Source of the DNA: Poa pratensis | Lineage: Eukaryota; Streptophyta; Magnoliopsida; Poales; Poaceae | Reading direction: 5' to 3' | Length of the DNA: 64,000 bases | Assembly: GCA_947311845.1 (NCBI GenBank) | Contig: CAMZMU010000059.1 | Location: 54,645,461 to 54,709,460, forward strand | In this document: piece by piece, positions 58,790 through 64,000 of the stretch | Numbering within the stretch: position 1 is the first letter of the stretch | Layout of the letters: each line of letters begins with the position of its first letter | Notes under the pieces: generated by a model | Told to the model about the DNA's origin: nothing | Databases searched by the model: none | The model's input: only the letters and a program-made list of their open reading frames with translations | Translations under genes and position numbers: made by a program

Positions 58790-59070
58790 AGTGCTTCTTT
58801 GATTCGTAAGATAAGGAAAATTGTAAGAATAGGAAACTCGTAGAATTGGCATGTCATGTGTAATTTAATCCTATGGAAGAGAAAGTTCATTTAATTGCGG
58901 TGAAAAAAAGTGTCCATGAGATTAGACGTTAGGTTATTTTCCTATGAAGTTTATACTATAAGATTCCTATGAGTGATCCTATGAATCAAACGGTTTCGAA
59001 GAAAAAATTTCCATTGGATTTCAATCCTACGCAAATCTTTTAATAATCTTATGAATCAAAATAGCCCTTA
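58790..59070. mobile_element. Tourist/Harbinger-like MITE
   Basis: Inverted ends CTTCTTTGATTCGTAAGAT and, reversed, GGGCTATTTTGATTCATAAG, with internal ATCCTATGAATCAAAC and AATCCTATGGAA motifs common in grass Tourist-type elements. The target duplication is not resolved. Confidence 0.65.
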
Positions 59071-59317
59071 GGATTTCGTGACCCGGTGTTTTCACGTCGG
59101 CAATGGCATATATAGCGCTCCAGCCCATGCGCGACCATGTGGAGGGTAGCGCCCTCAGAGACAGATGCTACCGTACAGGATTGGATTCAAACTTATTTTC
59201 GAAACAGGTTCATTTTATGCTGAAGTTTCGGCTCAGTGTCGGTGTTGTCGGTTTTCATGCGAAAACAAGGGCCCTGTCCAAGATACGAAATACTCCGACA
59301 GTGTGTACGCTTGTAAG

Positions 59318-60149
59318 CGTACGGTTCTGACCTGGCCATCTCTCCCTCTCTCGTTTGACATTACCGAAAGTGAAATGCTAGCAAATAATACTCCCAACGA
59401 TGAGTAGGAGAGGCGTGATTAGCTAACTCTCGATGACGATCGACTGTGGTATGTGCGCTTTAAAGAACTCCAACGTCCAAGGCATGATCCTAGGGTATAT
59501 TCCCCCGACTATCGATGGCACCAGCTAGGGCTGGAGAGAGCTTCTTGGTTGACATTTGGATCAAAGTCAAAATCAAACGAAAGCAAAGGCGCTTGCTCAT
59601 GGTTTCTCAAGTGGCAGCCGCACACCTCTACCGCAGTACGTGAAGACGTACGGGGTCTTTAATCAAATTACTAACTCGTCGATGATGATGATCGACGATG
59701 GTATCTTGCGGTTAAACAACGGCGACGTCCAGGGCATAATCCCAGGTATATTCCCCGCCCAGCTTCATCTCTCCGTTGACATTTGGCGCAAAGTCAAAAT
59801 CAAGGAAAAACAACACACGCTGTGGCTGGTCAAGGGACACCTGACCCGAGCCCGACAGCTATAGCAGGATCTACAGCATCTGGACGAGGCACGTGAAGAC
59901 GGGATCAGCTTGCGGATCGGTTACGTGTAAAATCAAATCCCCATGCGATCTTCCTGCCGCGGCGGATCGATCAATCGCTGACGCTATTCGTGCGGGCACT
60001 AGCTAGAGCTCCGTTGCGGCGTTTGACTTTCTACGCGCTCGAGCTATATAAACTTGCACCACAGTCCCATGCCAAAGTCAACCACACCGTACATGTTCGA
60101 TCGATAGTCACACACACGCTCAGCTGAATTTGTGTCTACCGGTGTCCAG
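59318..60149 (+). promoter_or_regulatory. WRKY-4 promoter region
   Basis: Contains TTTGACATTACCGAAAG (59345), two GTTGACATTTGG modules with GTCAA 17 bases on (59549/59566 and 59776/59793), then TTGAC 60023-60027, TATATAAA 60045-60052 and GTCAA 60077-60081 around the TATA box. The doubled distal module makes it the longest WRKY promoter here without a transposon. Confidence 0.6.
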
Positions 60150-61268
60150 ATGGACGGGTCCGCCAGCGATTGGGGTCTCGAGGCGGTCGTCAGGAGCTGC
60201 GGCGGCTCGGTGGCCGTCGACGTCCCGAGCTCCCAAGCAGCAGAGCGGCCGCTGGTCGATTCTCGCCGTGAAGTCGTCGTCGGCCTTGTGGCTCCCTGCA
60301 TGGAGTTCGTCCGGGAAACGTCGAGGTCGGCGTCGTCGTACGACGTGCTGGAGTACCTGGACTTGGAGCATGAGCAGCTGCCTCCTGCGCCATTCTCCAT
60401 CACGCCGTCGTCGGGCCGTGAGCGGGCGACAGAGCGCGGGGTGCTCATCTCCTTCCCTGCCGCCTCGACGTCCGGACAGGTGCTGCCGACGACCACGAGG
60501 AAGCAGGACAGCCGGAAACTGGGTGGCCGTGCTCCGAGACGCCCGAAACGAAGGTACGAAGTAATGTCAATTTGTTATGAGTTTTTGCAGCGATCGATCT
60601 GCCTGCAAGATGATTGACAGATAGTACATGTTTTGACTATGCAGCAAGAGCAAGAAGAGCCAGGTGAAGAAGGTGGTCCGGGAGGTGCCCGTGGCCGACG
60701 GCGGCGTCTCCGGCCCCGACGACCAGTGGGCGTGGCGCAAGTACGGCCAGAAACCGATCAAGGGCTCCCCGTACCCACGGTATTCTTCAGTTAATTTTTC
60801 AGACCATAGGCGTCCTTGACAGTTGACACCACAGCCACAAGGCCCACAACCACAAGTGACGTGTACTGAAACTGAAGTACTGCTTGTGAATGCAGAGGGT
60901 ACTATAAGTGCAGCAGCCTGAAGGAGTGCATGGCGCGGAAGCTGGTGGAGCGCAGCCCAGCCAAGCCCGGCGTGCTCGTCATCACCTACATCGCCGACCA
61001 CTGCCATGCCGTGCCCACCTACATCAGCGCGCTCGCTGGCACCTCCCGCAACCCGCCCCAGTCACCCTTGTCCGATGATACGGCGAAGCGAGAGGATGAC
61101 AGCGCCGTCTCATTCTCTGTGGCCATAGACACTGGCGCGGACGGCGAGTCTAATCTCTGGGCGATGGATATGGGGCTGGACGATATCTATGGTGCTTTTG
61201 ACGATGATTTTGACAATTTCTTCCATGAGGGTGATGATGACGTCTTGGGGCGATCGGTTTCACTCTAG
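60150..61268 (+). CDS. WRKY-4, intact group IIe WRKY transcription factor (303 aa)
   Basis: Exons 60150-60553, 60645-60779 and 60896-61268; phases agree and the frame is open to TAG at 61266-61268. Residues 1-134 include [30 protein letters not shown] and FPAASTSGQ. The basic segment [20 protein letters not shown] precedes [18 protein letters not shown] (WRKYGQK about 165-171). The zinc finger is C-X5-C-X23-H-X-H (CSSLKEC to ADHCH). The tail is acidic, [13 protein letters not shown], ending GRSVSL. Sequence-specific DNA binding to W-boxes in the nucleus; group IIe members often act in defence and stress responses (family knowledge). The start is at the MDGS shared by all copies. The only copy in the cluster with no defect as read. 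Confidence 0.93.
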
Positions 61269-61983
61269 TTTACGACGGTAGTGGGAGCTTGTTTTATAAT
61301 CATACAATTTTTTTAGTGAACTTATTTCGAATGGAATAGTAAATGTTTGTGTCTTAGATGTCAAATAACTCCATACAAGCTAGATCTAAAAAATTGAGTT
61401 TGTTCGATTATTGTACAAATATTACACGAGTCACAACTGTTTTTTGTGAGAGGCATGATTTGTACTTCATGATTAATTTTTACCAATTTTGATTGGTTAT
61501 AATTTCAACCACATGAAGCAGACTAGCGGCCACCGCAACACCGAACTTGGCTATTTTGGTGTGACTTTTGGTAGCATTTGCGACAACTTTTTAGTTACAG
61601 TTATCTCATTGGAGGATCTCTACCATCCACTCCAGGTCATGACGACCAAGGGATAATAGAGACTGGAAGAGGGAGAGGAGGGAGCGGAGTGGACAAGACG
61701 AGGAATTAACCTACCCACGCACGCATAAGTAGGCACGTGGAATACGAGGAATTAACCCACCACCGTACGCCTCAGCTTTGCATTCATCAAATACATGCAC
61801 ACACGCCGTCTGCAACGGTTACACGTGGCACACGTTCTGCGGCGGTTACACGCGTGTTGTCCCTGTCAATACACGCATAGGCTTAACTAAACTGATAAAA
61901 ACACAATAGATAGTACCTTGGGACAGGCCCCAAATTAACACGCGCTCACGGAGGAACAACGCGGATTGCAGCAGTAACTAGGC
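61269..61983. other. Intergenic between WRKY-4 and the coiled-coil gene
   Basis: AT-rich near the WRKY end, then sequence with repeated ACACG motifs at 61790-61870. Nothing further supported. Confidence 0.35.
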
Positions 61984-62525
61984 CTAATGTGGCGTCCTAG
62001 CTGGGCGCTTCCCTGCTACTTTGGCTAGTAGTTCCATCTCCTTGCGGATAAGATCAGTTTCCTGGTCTTGCAGGTCAATCTGGTTTTGGAGGAGCTTGAT
62101 CTGCTTAATCAAGTCCATGTTACGCGCCCGGTCCCTATCCAGGCCTCTCATGTACTGCTCCGTCCTCTTCTGCGCCGCCACCATGGCGGTGTAAGCCGCG
62201 TCCGTCAACTCAAGATACGCGACAGAATCCCGAAGGGCCTTGATTGTCTGCTCGCTCCGGGCTGTGTTTTGAGCTTCGAGGGATTCGATGATACGCTCAT
62301 CCGTCGAAGTGGATCCAGGGGCGGCGACATTAGAACCACTGTCCCTGTAGGAAGTCCGTCTGAAGACGCATGAATATATCGAAACGGTTGAATATATCGA
62401 AAGAGAACGTTGAAATAAATATAAAATAAATGATGAAACAAACACCGGGTTGCTAGGACATCCTCAGATCCTTCCGCGATGCTCCTCTTCTTTGTAGCAG
62501 GATATGAGATCGGTGGAGACGACAT
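61984..62525 (-). CDS. Two-exon coiled-coil protein of unknown function (151 aa)
   Basis: Minus strand. Exon 1 62525-62446 starts MSSPPISYPATKKRSIAEGS; a GT-AG intron (62445-62360) is AT-rich; exon 2 62359-61984 ends at TAG. The joined frame is open. The second half is a long heptad-like helix (LDRDRARNMDLIKQIKLLQN and then DLQDQETDLIRKEMELLAKV) suited to dimerisation; the N-terminal part is Ser/Thr-rich and basic, possibly nuclear. I do not recognise the family. The compact, intact two-exon structure favours a real gene, but a captured fragment in a transposon cannot be excluded. Confidence 0.6.
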
Positions 62526-63159
62526 GGTCGGTACCCACGAGGTGGAGAAGAAAAGGATGAGAAGGCGTGCGCCTTGAGAATTTATAAAACTGCGAGGCGT
62601 CAACCGTCTCGGCTACCTAACTTCCACAAACATTAATTACCGCTTAAAACCACGGGCCCGCCCCGCCAGTTATCCCACGGCTTTGAAATCGAAGCAGCAA
62701 AGGTGAGGAAGAAGGAACAGCCAAGGCGACCCCTGGCGGAGCGTGACTCCTCGGGTCCGTGGGTAATCGAGTACCGCTATCTCACGTGGATCGATGCAGG
62801 TGTAGATGTGGTGGCCTAGGTTTTTTTCCTTGATGCTTGAATGTCATTTATCTGCACGAAATTGTTTTTAGTCATCGAATTTACACATGAATATATTTTT
62901 TCTTACTGTTAATTATTAGCATCGTGTATGGCATGTCGTCAACGAATTGCTCAGGGGATCGTGGGTCAAGGAGCACCCATAAATCTAGTTACCATAGTAA
63001 TCAAAGCCCTTTCCTTCTCAGTGAAAGAAGGTTCACATAAGATATCTTGAGCCCCATTTCAGGGTGTAACCTGGGCGCTTGATCATCAGGATCTCCTTTG
63101 CCGCTGTCCAAAACATATGGGCATGGACATAATTGATCTGTTGATCTGTTTGTCTGTTC
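62526..63159. other. Intergenic; upstream of the coiled-coil gene
   Basis: The first ~200 bases would be that gene's promoter; no clear TATA is fixed. The rest is AT-rich without supported features. Confidence 0.3.
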
Positions 63160-63169
63160 TACCTGGCCG

Positions 63170-63636
63170 CTCGACACGTATCTGCGATTAATTAAACAAC
63201 TCCGACTTCCAGGGCATATGTAACCCCAGTTTTATTCCCCGCCCTTCCACGGCACCAGCGGGCAGTTTAATCTTTCGGGTTGACATTTGGCGCAAAGTCA
63301 AAATCAAACCAAAACAATACGATAGCTGGCTAGGCCGATACTACTAGCAAGCATCTGGACGCGGCACGTGAAGAATCAGCTAGGCCGATCGGTTTCGTGC
63401 AAAATCATGACGCGATCCTTCATCTTTACACACATCGAGTCGATCCGGGCAGTGGACTGGACCGACCAGTCGCTGACGCTCTTCGTGCGCGCCGCTTGCT
63501 CCGCTTGCTGGCGGCGTTTGACTTTCTACCGGCCGGGCACCCCAATCCCATGCCAAATTAAGTCAACCACCCCATACATGCTCGATCGTCGCACATGCTC
63601 AATTCACCTTTGCCTCTGCCGGCCGGAGTCCAGATG
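63170..63636 (+). promoter_or_regulatory. Truncated WRKY promoter copy ending at its start codon
   Basis: Carries AAACAACTCCGACTTCCAGG, GTTGACATTTGG (63280) with GTCAA at 63297, proximal TTGAC 63528-63532 and GTCAA 63562-63566, then CGGAGTCCAGATG with ATG at 63634-63636. The TATA box expected between the two proximal cores is missing. Right after the ATG the sequence switches to the promoter of the next copy. Confidence 0.65.
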
Positions 63637-63867
63637 TGCCATCTTCTTGCCAGCCGCGGTGGTGAGCCGATCGATCAATCGTTGACGCGATTCGTGCCGG
63701 GCACTAGCTACCTCCGTTGCGGCGTTTGACTTTCTACCAAGCGAGCTTGGCGAGCTATAAAATCTTCAGCCGCAATGGTCCCATGGCAAAGTCAACCACA
63801 GCGCCGTACATGATCCATCGTCATCGTCACACACGCCCACCTGAATTTGTGTCTACCGGAGTCCGTG
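63637..63867 (+). promoter_or_regulatory. WRKY-5 proximal promoter
   Basis: Nearly identical to 39413-39639 upstream of WRKY-1: TTGAC 63726-63730, TATAAAA 63756-63762, GTCAA 63791-63795, and the leader ending CCGGAGTCC. Confidence 0.7.
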
Positions 63868-64000
63868 ATGGACGGGTCCACCAGCGATTGGGGTCTCGAG
63901 GCGGTCGTCAGGAGCTGCCTCAGGGGCACGGCCGCTGCCGTCGACGAGGTCCCGAGCTCCGAAGCAGCAGACCCGCCGCGGGTCGACTCTCGCCGGGAAG
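63868..64000 (+). CDS. WRKY-5, start of a group IIe WRKY gene (runs off the window)
   Basis: ATG at 63868; reads [20 protein letters not shown] and on to [18 protein letters not shown]. It differs from WRKY-1 by only a few bases over the shared ~360 bp, including one extra G just before the ATG and AGCTGC for AGCTAC. The WRKY domain lies beyond 64000, so function cannot be judged. Confidence 0.85.
   Translation, partial: MDGSTSDWGLEAVVRSCLRGTAAAVDEVPSSEAADPPRVDSRRE

Noticed and set aside
1..64000. tRNA, rRNA or microRNA genes
   Set aside because: None could be recognised by reading; primer-site motifs resembling tRNA complements at 6190-6440 and 27590 belong to LTR-type elements.

Overview
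This is nuclear plant DNA, most likely from a pooid grass of the wheat/barley/Aegilops group. That placement is inferred from GC-rich exons with AT-rich introns, GT-AG introns, group IIe WRKY genes, and dense nested CACTA, copia, Helitron, Stowaway and Tourist-type elements. No bacterial or organellar gene organisation is visible.

Left part (1-20.3 kb): the 3' portion of a multi-exon PX/sorting-nexin-C gene (1-4190, +). Next is a degenerate member of a small family of proteins with presequence-like N-termini (4905). A TBL/AXY4-type polysaccharide O-acetyltransferase pseudogene (-) follows, split by a 5.78 kb CACTA transposon (6880-12662) with a perfect TGT duplication. Then come a pelota-like gene (-) with a frameshift, a promoter/start-codon relic fused to a dihydrolipoamide dehydrogenase fragment, a solo LTR with a perfect 5-bp duplication (18714-19158), and the one intact-looking member of the small family (19488-20112).

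Middle part (22.6-38.2 kb): another small-family copy lost most of exon 1 and was then split in exon 2 by a 4.87 kb Ty1/copia element (22910-27777, -). It is followed by a Helitron (29331-30958), a 5' histone H2A fragment next to a LINE fragment, AT-rich short repeats, a fifth small-family locus (35469), MITEs, and a 0.94 kb Mutator-like element with an 11-bp direct repeat.

Right part (38.2-64.0 kb): a tandem cluster of group IIe WRKY genes. WRKY-1 (39640) has its C-terminal tail replaced by a retroposed insert. WRKY-2 (43596) is frameshifted. WRKY-3 (56233) is a pseudogene with a stop at a zinc-ligand cysteine. WRKY-4 (60150-61268) is intact. WRKY-5 (63868) runs off the window. Each copy carries a shared promoter in which inverted W-box cores bracket the TATA box. 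The WRKY-3 promoter was entered by a Helitron exactly between A and T; the WRKY-2 promoter preserves the empty site. The Helitron together with 0.5 kb of flank was then amplified into five ~2.0 kb tandem units (45805-55739). A two-exon coiled-coil gene of unknown function lies at 61984-62525 (-).

Overall this is a duplication-prone segment in which two local families (the small proteins and the WRKYs) expanded and were eroded by transposons. Several apparent breaks are single-base homopolymer contractions, so some genes called broken may be intact in the organism.
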